Positions 1-6,229 of a stretch of DNA of 22,208 bases are shown here, piece after piece. This DNA comes from a virus. The stretch's first letter is position 1. Every line of letters starts with the position of its first letter. The position numbers and the translations under genes were made by a program. Under the pieces are notes generated by a model that made no database searches, was not told the origin of the DNA, and worked only from the letters and a program-made list of their open reading frames with translations. Where the stretch lies: the IMG/VR virus record IMGVR_UViG_3300025896_000204, positions 1 to 22,208 of that record; one strand, 5' to 3'.

Positions 1-58
1 CGTAACTCCGCCATCTATGCCAACAAAATAACCGCCTAATCCTTGTTGCGCACTTCAC
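1..58 (-). CDS. 5' end of a small gene, cut by window edge
   Basis: A GTG codon at 58-56 overlaps the TGA stop of the preceding gene (57-55) in the same GTGA arrangement used by three other gene junctions upstream. A G-rich SD-like stretch (GGGGAGGGG) lies just before it, and the frame stays open to the window edge for 19 codons. The visible peptide is basic and gives no clue to function. The call rests on the repeated junction architecture, not on similarity. It could be a chance open frame. Confidence 0.4.
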   Translation of the reverse strand, partial: MKCATRIRRLFCWHRWRSY

Positions 59-237
59 GTCCCCTCCCCGGCCCGCAGCAGTTCGGCGTTCATCGCCGGT
101 AACTCGTACTGCCATTTACAAGCGGAAAGTGCCTCGTTCCGCTGCTTGATGGATTTCTTGAGCATCGCGAGACATTGTTTCAGAGCCATCGGGTTCCATA
201 GTTCTTCCAATTCTTCAATCTTCTCTTCAATCGTCAC
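55..237 (-). CDS. Small coiled-coil-like phage protein
   Basis: A 60-residue acidic, helix-rich protein. Its N-terminus (IEEKIEELEELW) and a mid-helix rich in Lys/Gln suggest a short coiled coil. The GTG start at 237-235 overlaps the upstream TGA (236-234) in a GTGA junction, and AAAGGA with a G run upstream is the ribosome site. Its own last codons (AGEGT-stop) form the G-rich ribosome site for the next gene. It belongs to the chain of coupled small genes at 1-1781. No family is recognised and no enzymatic motif is visible. It is probably an accessory early protein. Confidence 0.6.
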   Translation of the reverse strand: MTIEEKIEELEELWNPMALKQCLAMLKKSIKQRNEALSACKWQYELPAMNAELLRAGEGT

Positions 238-548
238 GCCCCCCGTCCTTTCAGTGCTTCGCGGAGTTTGGTGTCCGCGCGACTCACCCTGTTTTCATCT
301 TTCGCAAAATTAAACATCTCTAATTGGTCGAGCGCGTATTCCATAGCCTCACGCAGATGCTCATTTTCAGCCTTAAGCGCGTCGTATGCGGAACACTCAA
401 TCATCTTGATCGGGCTTTCCCAAGCCAAGTTCGCTCCGGTTGGGTCTTGCGGACCGGTGATCTGCCCGGACCAGTCCGACATGTCTTCTGCGTAGTCTTC
501 AAGGATCATATATCCGATCAGCGGGTCATCCAGTCGTTTTTCGCTCAC
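234..548 (-). CDS. Small acidic phage protein with KGRG tail
   Basis: A 104-residue protein. The start is taken as the GTG at 548-546, which overlaps the upstream TGA (547-545). A longer frame to 644 would run far into the upstream gene, so it is rejected. The N-terminal half is acidic and the middle has an ENEHLREAMEYALDQL helix typical of short phage coiled-coil proteins. The C-terminus LREALKGRG nearly matches the tail of the next gene upstream (AREALKGRG). The AAAGGACGG codons in this tail are the ribosome site of the following gene. Function is unknown. Low-complexity helical proteins of this kind are common in accessory gene runs of Gram-negative phages. Confidence 0.65.
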   Translation of the reverse strand: MSEKRLDDPLIGYMILEDYAEDMSDWSGQITGPQDPTGANLAWESPIKMIECSAYDALKAENEHLREAMEYALDQLEMFNFAKDENRVSRADTKLREALKGRGA

Positions 549-922
549 GTCCCCCGTCCTTTCAGTGCTTCGCGCGCGCGTTTTCCACCTACAGAGAACC
601 CGTTTGCATGAACAAATGAATCGCCCGCAATCTGTTCTCGACAACCGTCAGTGCCATCAATCTCAAGCCAGTTTTCAAACGCGCCGTAAAACTCCAGCGC
701 CTCCCGCAGCCGTTTGATTTCCGCTTCCCGTTCTTCATATCCTTCGCGGAGTTTGATGACGCGTTCATCGTATTTCCATGCATCAGCGCGACCGGCGTCG
801 TAGCCACACTTATACGAATTGGTGCATGCTTCGTCGATTTCGTCTGCTTGTTCGCTTTCAGAAAAATCGTGACTTCGCTCATGCTTTTCCGCAAGTTCAT
901 CCCGTCGTTTGTTGTCGCTCAC
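545..922 (-). CDS. Charged helical phage protein with KGRG tail
   Basis: A 125-residue, highly charged protein starting with GTG at 922-920 and overlapping the upstream stop (921-919). Residues of the first half are rich in Glu, Asp, Lys and Arg. A coiled-coil helix (EREAEIKRLREALEFYGAF) is followed by a mixed C-terminal part ending AREALKGRGT. That tail is shared with the next gene and contains its SD sequence. No catalytic signature is seen. Paralogy with the 234-548 gene is suggested by the common RLREAL and REALKGRG elements but may be partly forced by the overlapping ribosome site. Confidence 0.65.
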   Translation of the reverse strand: MSDNKRRDELAEKHERSHDFSESEQADEIDEACTNSYKCGYDAGRADAWKYDERVIKLREGYEEREAEIKRLREALEFYGAFENWLEIDGTDGCREQIAGDSFVHANGFSVGGKRAREALKGRGT

Positions 923-1461
923 GTCTCCCGCCCTTCGAATTTGCGGAGCGCCTCAGCAAGCTTAGCCTGGATGCAGTCGCGAACAAAGATGACCAGAAAC
1001 TCGCGGTCGCGCATCTGTTCTTGAGTTGGCGTGGCGAGACACCACTTCACCGCCTCCACCAACTCGTTCACTCGCGGGTCGGGGTTCGCGTTCGACATAG
1101 AAAGCCCTGCGACCACACCTTGGTTGAACGCATCAGCGACGTCGTGACCGTCGAGCGGAGGACTCGCATCATTCTCATCGGGCAGCTTCGGGTTCTGGTC
1201 GCGGAAAAGTCCGGCGCTATCCTTGAAGTCCAGCGCGCAGTTAAAGCCGCTTTCAAATGACCGACGGTCCCAACCCTCTATTCCGCTCATCAATTTATCA
1301 TAGTGGTCGGCTGCCTTTTTCATCGCAGCCCTCTCGATCTTTTCAGCGTCGGTCATTTTTTCTCCCGTCTCGATTTCGTCCCCACACACGCAGACGTACT
1401 GCTGGCATTCTTCGCAATAAAAATCAGCCTCGTCGATATCTTCGTCGATTCCAAATCCCAT
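919..1461 (-). CDS. Unknown protein with N-terminal Cys cluster
   Basis: A 180-residue protein. The ATG at 1461-1459 shares one base with the TGA of the upstream gene (1463-1461), and GGGGAAGGG lies immediately before it, so this start is preferred to one at 1590. The N-terminus carries CEECQQYVCVC, a possible small zinc knuckle. It is followed by a helical stretch (MTDAEKIERAAMKKAADHYD) and a C-terminal helix ending RKFEGRET. The C-terminal codons include the ribosome site for the next gene. No known family is recognised. A fusion of a zinc-ribbon stub with a helical accessory domain is possible. Confidence 0.65.
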   Translation of the reverse strand: MGFGIDEDIDEADFYCEECQQYVCVCGDEIETGEKMTDAEKIERAAMKKAADHYDKLMSGIEGWDRRSFESGFNCALDFKDSAGLFRDQNPKLPDENDASPPLDGHDVADAFNQGVVAGLSMSNANPDPRVNELVEAVKWCLATPTQEQMRDREFLVIFVRDCIQAKLAEALRKFEGRET

Positions 1462-1781
1462 CACCCTTCCCCCTCGACGATTTCGGTCGCGACGATGCGC
1501 CAGCGTTTGCCTTTCATCTTCGTATACTGCGCATATGTCGGCCCTGTTTCCGGGTAATCCATCGCCTGAGCTGGCGACCTGCCTTTGCAATCCAGCACGA
1601 ACTCGACGACTTCTGGTGCGTTCGGCTTGAGGCGGAACTCATAGTGGGTTGTTCCGGACACGAACACGAAGACGTGGTCTTTCTCTACTTGGCTCCACCC
1701 ATCCACACCCAGCGATGTGGTCAATCGAAATTCAATTTGCTTACCTTCATCAAACGCCTTCAGTGCTTCCCAAAGTTTCAT
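1461..1781 (-). CDS. Small phage protein, MKLWEALKAFDEGK type
   Basis: A 106-residue protein with ATG at 1781-1779 and TGAGGG upstream, nine bases after the preceding stop. The opening MKLWEALKAFDEGKQI, a middle segment predicted as beta strands (HVFVFVSGTTHYEFRL) and a KP motif resemble the general plan of small phage proteins that begin 'F/W-x-EAL-x-x-L/F-x-x-GK'. I cannot assign a named family with confidence. The C-terminal part (MDYPETGPTYAQYTKMKGKRW) is basic. It shares a one-base stop/start overlap with the next gene, so the two are probably translationally coupled. Confidence 0.65.
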   Translation of the reverse strand: MKLWEALKAFDEGKQIEFRLTTSLGVDGWSQVEKDHVFVFVSGTTHYEFRLKPNAPEVVEFVLDCKGRSPAQAMDYPETGPTYAQYTKMKGKRWRIVATEIVEGEG

Positions 1782-1790
1782 TCAATGCCC

Positions 1791-2492
1791 TCACTTTATT
1801 TCAGAATGTTTGGCTACGACGTGCTTTAGAAAAGTCTCTTTAAGTTCGTCGCTTAAGTTGCTCGATACAATCTCCATCACGTCGTGTAAAAGCGGAAATT
1901 TTTTGCTGGGCCTCTCTTGCTCCTGCGGCGGGGGCGGGGGCGGGGGCGGGGGCGGGGAGGCAGGCTCTCTTATCCTACTTACGGATGTCGTATACTTTCC
2001 GTAAGCGGCCACCTTTGGTTGATATCCCCTTCTTGTTAACCACCCTGATAGATTGCCCATTTTGATTTCTCCCCCCGAGGGGAGCCTGTAGCCTTGGGCG
2101 TTTAAGATCGTACAAATTTCAGTGTAAGTTTTTCCCGCCTTATGCAAGTCTACCACGTACTGAAAGTCGACCTCGTTAATACTTTTCGTCACCTTCTCCT
2201 CTTCCTGCTTTTTGGCAGGGGTTACGACGACAGGGTTAAAAAGCTTGCGCTCTTTCCGCTCCTGTTCAGCGTCCTCGGCCAAAGGGTCATAGTTATGTGT
2301 CCGCAAAAAGCGCCGTACATCCGCGCGAAAATTTTTCTCAGCCCTCCAGTCGCTCGGCGTGAGCGGTACTGCCACGACGAAATGCCGGTTCGGGGCGAAA
2401 AGCTTCCCATGCGGACCGTCGCGCTTATAATCAAAGCCACGCTCCACTAGCTCAGTCACGATGTCGCTGATGACCTCGTTCTTAGAGTACAA
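1791..2492 (-). CDS. Putative DNA-binding protein with polyproline linker
   Basis: A 233-residue protein starting at TTG (2492-2490), with AAAGGGTGG upstream and the stop of the 44-residue gene directly adjacent. Residues about 1-70 form a mixed alpha/beta part with HFVVAVPLTPSDWR. Residues about 105-155 (VVDLHKAGKTYTEICTILNAQGYRLPSGG) resemble the helix-turn-helix-like repeat of serine-recombinase 'Recombinase' domains, where a helix and 'LNxxGxxTPxG' recur. No recombinase catalytic domain is present. A run of ten prolines near residues 178-187 separates a C-terminal helical segment. It sits directly downstream of the conjugation cassette, so it may be co-expressed as a regulator or adaptor, but that is inference. 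Confidence 0.7.
   Translation of the reverse strand: MYSKNEVISDIVTELVERGFDYKRDGPHGKLFAPNRHFVVAVPLTPSDWRAEKNFRADVRRFLRTHNYDPLAEDAEQERKERKLFNPVVVTPAKKQEEEKVTKSINEVDFQYVVDLHKAGKTYTEICTILNAQGYRLPSGGEIKMGNLSGWLTRRGYQPKVAAYGKYTTSVSRIREPASPPPPPPPPPPQEQERPSKKFPLLHDVMEIVSSNLSDELKETFLKHVVAKHSEIK
1927..1958. repeat. GGGGGC hexamer repeat encoding Pro10
   Basis: The + strand carries a tandem run of GGGGGC units (about 4.5 copies) that encodes alternating CCG/CCC proline codons on the - strand. Insertion or loss of a unit changes the proline number by two and keeps frame. The G5 runs spaced by single C match a G-quadruplex pattern on the + strand. Confidence 0.9.
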
Positions 2493-2627
2493 TCACACCA
2501 CCCTTTCTAGTTTCCCGTCGAGATGCCAAATGTACGCATCGTAGCCGGTACGTGGAGTGAATCCAGTACAGGTTACATGCACCATCAAGTCCGAATGCGT
2601 AAACGCATCCTCCAAAGAAGTAGGCAT
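2493..2627 (-). CDS. 44-residue unknown protein in the conjugation operon
   Basis: A short frame starting ATG at 2627-2625. GAAGGG, formed by the last codons of the E1-like gene, is positioned as its ribosome site. It ends with TGA at 2495-2493, directly abutting the TTG start of the next gene. The product begins MPTSLEDAFTHSD and continues with an alternating, beta-like segment (VHVTCTGFTPRTG, then DAYIWHLDGKLERVV). It fills exactly the gap between two genes that otherwise have almost no spacing. That packing, plus start and stop placement, supports a real gene. No family is recognised. The single Cys and compact beta pattern would fit a small binding partner. Confidence 0.6.
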   Translation of the reverse strand: MPTSLEDAFTHSDLMVHVTCTGFTPRTGYDAYIWHLDGKLERVV

Positions 2628-2631
2628 GGGC

Positions 2632-3336
2632 CTACCCTTCGGAACGTACAGGTACATCTTCACGGTACACCTTCATGTCCATGTTTTTGATCGACCAAAG
2701 AGTGATCCGAGGCGGAGCCTCTTTGGTGAGAATAGCTTTCACTGAACGCACGCACCAGCCGGAGATTAGCGCAGCGGTATAGCCCGTGGCTTTGGCGGTG
2801 CAAGGCGCTTGGACCGCATCTGCATCCGTATAGAGTGTTTTCCGGTAGGTCGCCGCATCTTTGGGGTTGTGCGGACGGACAGTGTACATGAGCGCTTCTT
2901 CGGCCCCCATGCGACAGTCGATGAACCACTCCACAAAGATGTGACTCTTGCAGATTTCTTCAAAGACCTGCTTTCGGACTTCCATGGAATCCACCGCACA
3001 AATCACAATGCCTTTCGTGGCGGGGTCCGGGGACCACTTCTCGGTGGCCACACGTAAACCGATTTTAGCCGAAAGCTTCTGCACAATCTTAGTGAGCGCA
3101 AAAACTTTTGGAACCCCCACGTCTTCTCTGCCGTAGAGTTGGCAGTTGACGTTTTCGATGGCGACCTTGTCGTGGTCGTACACCGTAATATCGGTCATTC
3201 CCATTTTTGCAAGAAGTAGAACGACCCACGACCCGATAGCCCCCGCCCCAACCACCGTGACCGGCGTGGAGAGGGTTTTCTCGGGTATGATGTCATATTG
3301 ACGGATGAGATGCGGCTTGTCTGATACCAAAGACAT
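2632..3336 (-). CDS. ThiF/E1-like ubiquitin-activating enzyme
   Basis: A 234-residue Rossmann adenylating enzyme of the ThiF/MoeB/E1 superfamily, which activates the C-terminus of a ubiquitin-like protein with ATP. The nucleotide loop GAGAIG is at residues 30-35, the acidic strand end YDHD at 53-56, Lys77 fits the conserved ATP Lys, and Asp116 (CAVDS) fits the Mg site. Cys179 in APCTAKAT lies where E1 enzymes keep the thioester-forming Cys. The usual 'NxxRQ' element reads ENVNCQ, so the ATP-contacting Arg is replaced by Cys65. No CxxC zinc pairs are present. The ATG has AGGAAGGA upstream, 12 bases after the JAB stop. It likely partners with the ubiquitin-like and E2-like proteins encoded just upstream. 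Confidence 0.9.
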   Translation of the reverse strand: MSLVSDKPHLIRQYDIIPEKTLSTPVTVVGAGAIGSWVVLLLAKMGMTDITVYDHDKVAIENVNCQLYGREDVGVPKVFALTKIVQKLSAKIGLRVATEKWSPDPATKGIVICAVDSMEVRKQVFEEICKSHIFVEWFIDCRMGAEEALMYTVRPHNPKDAATYRKTLYTDADAVQAPCTAKATGYTAALISGWCVRSVKAILTKEAPPRITLWSIKNMDMKVYREDVPVRSEG

Positions 3337-3348
3337 ATCGTGTCCTTC

Positions 3349-4230
3349 CTAGTCTTGCGACTCGGTGTAAAGAACCAGGTCAATTTCCTGATTCAGTTTT
3401 GTAACTTCCTCTAGGTCCCCATCGGCGTATATGTCGAGGAGCCTGCGCCAGGAGCGCTTAAGCACTCGGGCGTACTCTTTGATATCTTTGACCGCGTAGC
3501 TTAGGCCATCAGCGGCGGGGACCCAATCGTCGTCGCGCCAGCCGACTTCGCTTGTTTGCAGAAGATTCCCGCGATTGTCGTCATCGCTGGCGAAAGGCGA
3601 GCCCTTACCCGCGTAGTATTCCCAGTCGCGCGCTTCATAGTCCCAGCGGCGCCACTGATCTCCGTACTTAAACCAGGTTCCCTTCTCCGGAGTTCCGCCC
3701 CAGCGCCCGATAGCTTTCCAGGTGCGTTCGCGGACGTTATCCGTGAATTCTTTCTCCCAATCGGGATTAACCTCGTAGGAGGGGTCAATCACTTCAAAAG
3801 CGATGGAGTCACTCTCGAAGAGTTGCTTCACGCCAAGAGTGTTTTCGTACATGGCAGAATAAGCGGACCTACTCTCGCCAAGTTGGTTAAACACCGTTGC
3901 CACGCAAAAGCCGTTTTGCGCGAACTTTTGGATGGTCTGCTTATCCTGACCACTCCAAAACGCGGGCATTTTGACGTGCGAGTGCCACCACCAGTTGAGC
4001 ATTCCTTCGCGACCACTTTTGTGGACGTTGTACATGAGCTTGCCCATTGCGGCGGGGTCAATGTCGGTGTGAGCGGCGCCCCCCTCTTGCGAGGGTAAAA
4101 AGGCGTCGACCACCGTAAACGTATCCTTCCCGTCGAAAGTGACAAGGCCCATGCCACTGACCTCAAAGTCAGCCCGGTGGACCCAGTACATTACTTTTTG
4201 ATACACTTCTTTTAGTATGCAGATGCGCAT
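3349..4230 (-). CDS. JAB/JAMM-family isopeptidase
   Basis: A 293-residue protein with an N-terminal JAB/MPN metalloprotease domain. Glu23 (DFEVSG), His83-Ser-His85, Ser93 and Asp96 match the JAMM zinc site (E...H-S-H-x7-S-x2-D). In related systems such enzymes process a ubiquitin-like precursor or remove it from targets. Residues about 100-293 form a long, Trp/Tyr- and acid-rich extension (for example RRWDYEARDWEYY) with a helical C-terminus and no family I recognise. The start has AAAAGGAGAAAG upstream and lies 12 bases after the E2-like stop. Zinc-site completeness argues for an active enzyme. The ubiquitin-like protein carries one residue after its Gly, a possible trimming substrate. Confidence 0.9.
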   Translation of the reverse strand: MRICILKEVYQKVMYWVHRADFEVSGMGLVTFDGKDTFTVVDAFLPSQEGGAAHTDIDPAAMGKLMYNVHKSGREGMLNWWWHSHVKMPAFWSGQDKQTIQKFAQNGFCVATVFNQLGESRSAYSAMYENTLGVKQLFESDSIAFEVIDPSYEVNPDWEKEFTDNVRERTWKAIGRWGGTPEKGTWFKYGDQWRRWDYEARDWEYYAGKGSPFASDDDNRGNLLQTSEVGWRDDDWVPAADGLSYAVKDIKEYARVLKRSWRRLLDIYADGDLEEVTKLNQEIDLVLYTESQD

Positions 4231-4242
4231 GACTTTCTCCTT

Positions 4243-5568
4243 TTAGAAATACCCTTCTTCTTCGCTGTCGTAATCGACGGCCTCTTCAGTATCCTCGTCC
4301 GCTTCGTATGGGCGTAAAGCACTCACGCTGACGCTCGCGCTATAGGGACTTAAGAACCCGTAGGAGCGGAAAAACGAAGTTGCGTCTGAGGGGAACCGGA
4401 CAGCTTCCAACCAATTCTCAGCGTTCGTCACCTTCCGAAAATTCTCCGCAGGTCCTGCGGAATACATATGCCAGCCGCAGTCTCCATCTTCCTCAACCGC
4501 ATAGGAAAGTCCGATCCCCGTTTTAAACGCAGGAACAAGCTTCCACTCGTTTCCTTCGGCATCCTCGTGGCGCGCTAGAACGCACGAGGCATCCTCGTCC
4601 ACAACCCAGTGGAGCGCTTCAAGTTTTGTATCGTGCCCAATGATTCTCTCGGTAAGGCCGGGAGAGTTTGAGCCCCTCATTGCGGCGTATGACAGGGAGA
4701 AAAGCTTGGCGATGTCCAAGCCATTTAGATTCCTCCGGGATAAAATATCCATGGCAGTTTCAGTAAATCTCTCAAACTCCTGTAGGGCGCGCCCCCGATC
4801 CTGCTCCTCGTGATATCGGCTAAGATTCACGTAGGGAGAGGCGGGGTTGTAGGTGGTGAGAATCAGATGCAGCGCCTCGAATAGGGGTTCAACGTCGTAG
4901 GTCTCCACCGCCTTGGTGACGACTCCCGCCGCATTTCCCCAGCACACATTCCCTGAGCGGCTCACGTGAGGGTGAGGGTAATCAATCGGCATTTTGTGCT
5001 CGAAAGATACAACCACCCGCAAGGGGTTGAACTTAACCTTCACCGTCGCTTTGCCAAAGTCGACCGAGTAATCCACTCCCGCACCGTCATCTTTGTAGCG
5101 CATGACGATGGGATCTTTAGACACGAAAAAGGCATACTCCCCCGCGTTTGGGGAATACTCCCACTTGCCCTTGGCCAAGACTTTGGTGAGCGACTCTTCC
5201 AAAACTTGCAAAGGGTCAAACTTCAAAGCCTCGTAGTACGCAAGAGAAGCTTCAGAAAGCCCTTCAGCACGTGCAGCGTAGGAATCCCAAAAATACTCCA
5301 CCTCTCTTCGAGCGAGATTTAACTGATCGGTCGCGCGGTCGACGACGTGGTTCTGCGAAAATCCACCTTTCGCCAAATACTTTCTTAGGCCGTCAGGCAG
5401 TTCCACAGATACGTTATCCATAAGGCGCGGAAGCACCTCAGCGAAGAACTTCTTGTTTACGTCAAGCTTGGTCGCACAGTCAGCAAACGCCGGCGGCTCA
5501 ATATACTTGTAGGGAACCCCTACCTGCGCCGCAAGCAAACTTAGGTACAACTCTTTATCAAAAGACAT
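4243..5568 (-). CDS. E2-like ubiquitin-conjugating protein
   Basis: A 441-residue protein with a central UBC-like domain at about residues 120-250. Strands ending LRVVVSFEHKMP are followed by YPHPHV (residues 197-202) and Cys209 in GNVCWG. This mirrors the 'HPN...C' active site of E2 enzymes. A helix and ILTTYNPASPYV then match the 'LL-x3-NP-x2-P' element after the catalytic Cys in E2s. About 120 residues precede the domain. About 190 follow it, ending in an acidic tail (EADEDTEEAVDYDSEEE). A usual bacterial E2 is much shorter. The ATG has GGAG upstream. It would accept the activated ubiquitin-like protein from the E1-like enzyme. No RING or other E3 is seen. Confidence 0.85.
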   Translation of the reverse strand: MSFDKELYLSLLAAQVGVPYKYIEPPAFADCATKLDVNKKFFAEVLPRLMDNVSVELPDGLRKYLAKGGFSQNHVVDRATDQLNLARREVEYFWDSYAARAEGLSEASLAYYEALKFDPLQVLEESLTKVLAKGKWEYSPNAGEYAFFVSKDPIVMRYKDDGAGVDYSVDFGKATVKVKFNPLRVVVSFEHKMPIDYPHPHVSRSGNVCWGNAAGVVTKAVETYDVEPLFEALHLILTTYNPASPYVNLSRYHEEQDRGRALQEFERFTETAMDILSRRNLNGLDIAKLFSLSYAAMRGSNSPGLTERIIGHDTKLEALHWVVDEDASCVLARHEDAEGNEWKLVPAFKTGIGLSYAVEEDGDCGWHMYSAGPAENFRKVTNAENWLEAVRFPSDATSFFRSYGFLSPYSASVSVSALRPYEADEDTEEAVDYDSEEEGYF

Positions 5569-5584
5569 GGGTAACTCCAGGGTT

Positions 5585-5610
5585 AGGCCCCCCTGTCACC
5601 AAGGGGGCCT
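5585..5610 (-). terminator. Hairpin between ubiquitin-like and E2-like genes
   Basis: AGGCCCCC (5585-5592) and GGGGGCCT (5603-5610) form an 8-bp stem with a 10-base loop in the short gap after the ubiquitin-like stop. No U tract follows on the - strand. It is more likely a 3'-end stabiliser or partial attenuator than a full terminator, and could raise the amount of the small modifier over the enzymes. Confidence 0.5.
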
Positions 5611-5618
5611 TGTTGAGG

Positions 5619-5819
5619 TTAGGCGCCTTTGACCTGCTCGGTGAGGGCAACGAACTCATAATCGTTGAGTCCGCAGCTATCCTCATCTTCGGGCTCGCCG
5701 TTGATCGTCGCCGTGTATTTGACGCCGTCACGCGCGAACATACGCTTAAGCTCCCCCAGCGTGTTTGCTTCTTTTTGTTGGATGCTTCCACCCGCGACCT
5801 GTACGTTAACCTTAGCCAT
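5619..5819 (-). CDS. Ubiquitin-like modifier, MoaD/ThiS type
   Basis: A 66-residue beta-grasp candidate. The first strand (AKVNVQVAGG), the single helix (LGELKRMFARDG), then YTATINGEP and a final strand (YEFVALTEQVKGA) follow the ThiS/MoaD plan, where the ending is typically 'V-x-Q-G-G'. The ATG at 5819-5817 has AAAAGGAGAG upstream and is preferred to a start at 5897. It is the first gene of the cassette, 50 bases before the E2-like gene. Presumed role: a protein tag adenylated by the E1-like enzyme and passed to the E2-like protein. The C-terminus is Gly-Ala, not Gly-Gly. Sulfur transfer instead of conjugation is an alternative, but the E2 and JAB partners favour conjugation. Confidence 0.8.
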   Translation of the reverse strand: MAKVNVQVAGGSIQQKEANTLGELKRMFARDGVKYTATINGEPEDEDSCGLNDYEFVALTEQVKGA

Positions 5820-5866
5820 GAGGCTCTCCTTTTGGTTGTTCACACCATAATTGATGTGAGGCGGTT

Positions 5867-5878
5867 CTTGACTGAACC
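5867..5878. repeat. 12-base element shared with 7774-7785
   Basis: GGTTCAGTCAAG occurs here on the - strand, inside a small GGTTC/GAACC hairpin in the leader of the ubiquitin-like gene, and again on the + strand at 7774-7785. It may be a protein site or a chance match. Confidence 0.4.
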
Positions 5879-5916
5879 AAACTGTGAAATCAATCAAAAA
5901 TTACGTTTACACCAAA

Positions 5917-5932
5917 GGGGCCGTAAGGCCCC
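5917..5932 (-). other. GGGGCC/GGCCCC leader hairpin
   Basis: GGGGCC (5917-5922), four loop bases and GGCCCC (5927-5932) form a stem followed on the - strand by TTT. It lies about 100 bases ahead of the ubiquitin-like start and could act as a weak attenuator. Confidence 0.4.
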
Positions 5933-6032
5933 CGCCCCAGGGGCCGCGCCGCCAGGTTCAACGGCGGACGCGGTGGGATGCCCGAGGCGGGGTTAAGAAT
6001 TCAGCCAAATAATGAGCCACAAAACTAGACTC

Positions 6033-6055
6033 CAAGAGGCCCAAAAGGCCTCTTG
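6033..6055. other. Perfect 9-bp GGCC-core hairpin
   Basis: CAAGAGGCC (6033-6041), loop CAAAA, GGCCTCTTG (6047-6055). The stem is perfect but lacks a U tract on either strand. It belongs with the other GGCC-core hairpins of the region. Confidence 0.6.
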
Positions 6056-6180
6056 AGCCGATGCGTCGAAATGCATAAAATCTGCCTTTCTTTTGTGCGT
6101 TTATGCACGGGTCTTGCGGCGGGGGGCAAGACTCTAATATGAATGCGGTGGACAAATCAAGTGATAACGACTCTCAGTTG

Positions 6181-6229
6181 CCCAGGTAAAATTATTTTAC
6201 TTGGGTTTTACCTGGACATTACCTGGACA
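6181..6229. promoter_or_regulatory. Operator-like inverted and tandem repeats
   Basis: A 25-base inverted repeat, CCCAGGTAAAA with TTTTACTTGGG (6181-6205, one mismatch), is followed by two exact tandem copies of TTACCTGGACA (6208-6218 and 6219-6229). Related words recur at 6369-6378 and 6437-6446 (CCCAAGTAAA) and at 6564-6583 (TTTTACCTGGG, ACTTGGG). They abut the candidate - strand promoter at 6236-6265, a typical repressor or activator layout. They could instead be replication iterons. Confidence 0.6.

Noticed and set aside
4333-4350. CTATAGGGAC resembling a T7 promoter
   Set aside because: It is inside the E2-like gene, only the last few bases match, and the upstream half does not.
5958-6155. 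65-residue - strand open frame ahead of the ubiquitin-like gene
   Set aside because: TTG start without SD, overlaps hairpins at 6033-6055, and the composition looks random.
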